DNA from: Thermoprotei archaeon
GTDB taxonomy: Archaea > Thermoproteota > Thermoprotei_A > Sulfolobales > Desulfurococcaceae
Assembly (NCBI GenBank): GCA_003661825.1
Contig: QMWW01000077.1
Location: 1 to 5,721, forward strand
Direction: 5' to 3'
Length of the DNA stretch: 5,721 nucleotides
Made by a program: the position numbers and the translations under genes. Below the pieces are notes generated by a model. The model searched no databases. It had not been told where the DNA came from and was given only the letters and a program-made list of their open reading frames with translations. Positions 5,621 to 5,721 of the stretch are shown in pieces (position 1 is the stretch's first letter; each line of letters opens with the position of its first letter).

Positions 5621-5721
5621 GTGGCTTCTTTGGATTATGCCAGCCTACTGAGCTTTCTAGAAGAGCAGGTTCTTCTTGTGCAAGTACTCTGTATAGGCGC
5701 TATACCAGTTGTTCTTACAGC
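5621..5721 (+). CDS. Possible start of a hydrophobic (membrane?) protein, cut by the window edge
   Basis: A + strand frame opens at GTG 5621 (or TTG 5630), five bases after the serK stop, and stays open for the remaining 33 codons. It begins (M)ASLDYASLLSFLEEQ and continues with a hydrophobic stretch VLLVQVLCIGAIPVVLTA that could be a first membrane helix. Third-position base use resembles serK, which supports it over the minus-strand reading. No clear SD precedes either start, and too little is visible to name a family. It could be the fourth member of the serine operon. Confidence 0.35.
   Translation, partial: MASLDYASLLSFLEEQVLLVQVLCIGAIPVVLT

Noticed and set aside
5658..5719. Minus-strand reading CKNNWYSAYTEYLHKKNLLF as the end of an opposing gene
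   Set aside because: It looks protein-like, but its third positions are far more G/C-rich than every neighbouring gene. The plus-strand frame fits local codon use better, though a longer sequence could reverse this.

Overview
The window looks like a compact chromosomal segment of a hyperthermophilic crenarchaeon, probably of the Desulfurococcales type. That placement is inference. It rests on arginine codons that are mostly AGA/AGG, frequent ATA isoleucine codons, GTG and TTG starts, Shine-Dalgarno (SD) sites resembling GAGG/GGTGA, archaeal BRE/TATA-like promoters, a free-serine kinase of the archaeal SerK type, and a box C/D guide RNA whose guides match archaeal 16S rRNA. There are no insertion sequences, CRISPR arrays, tRNAs or rRNAs.

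Left part (1-2497). The 3' two-thirds of an inositol-monophosphatase/fructose-bisphosphatase family gene (+) converges, with a 2-nt gap, on a metallopeptidase M24 (Xaa-Pro peptidase-like) gene (-). The M24 gene is frameshifted at 967-972, so three of its five metal ligands lie out of frame. About 60 bp of overlapping divergent promoters separate it from a 68-aa zinc-binding protein (+). That gene ends tail-to-tail with an unrecognised 127-aa protein (-); both stop codons lie in one CTAG tetranucleotide.

Middle (2498-2700). This 203-bp divergent intergenic region carries promoters in both directions. It also holds what I read as a previously unannotated box C/D sRNA at about 2618-2673. Its two guides are complementary to two neighbouring sites in the 3' part of archaeal 16S rRNA, flanking the conserved decoding-centre strand. 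It lies in the 5' leader of the next gene and is followed by a small hairpin that would cover that gene's SD.

Right part (2701-5615). A tight + strand cluster encodes a class V aminotransferase, a D-3-phosphoglycerate dehydrogenase-like enzyme (SerA) and a serine kinase (SerK). Together they could turn 3-phosphoglycerate into O-phosphoserine and interconvert serine and O-phosphoserine, feeding serine and, through O-phosphoserine, cysteine synthesis. The last 100 bases probably begin a further hydrophobic + strand protein cut by the window edge.

The item most worth following is the double-guide sRNA built into the leader of the serine/phosphoserine operon. The second is the M24 frameshift.
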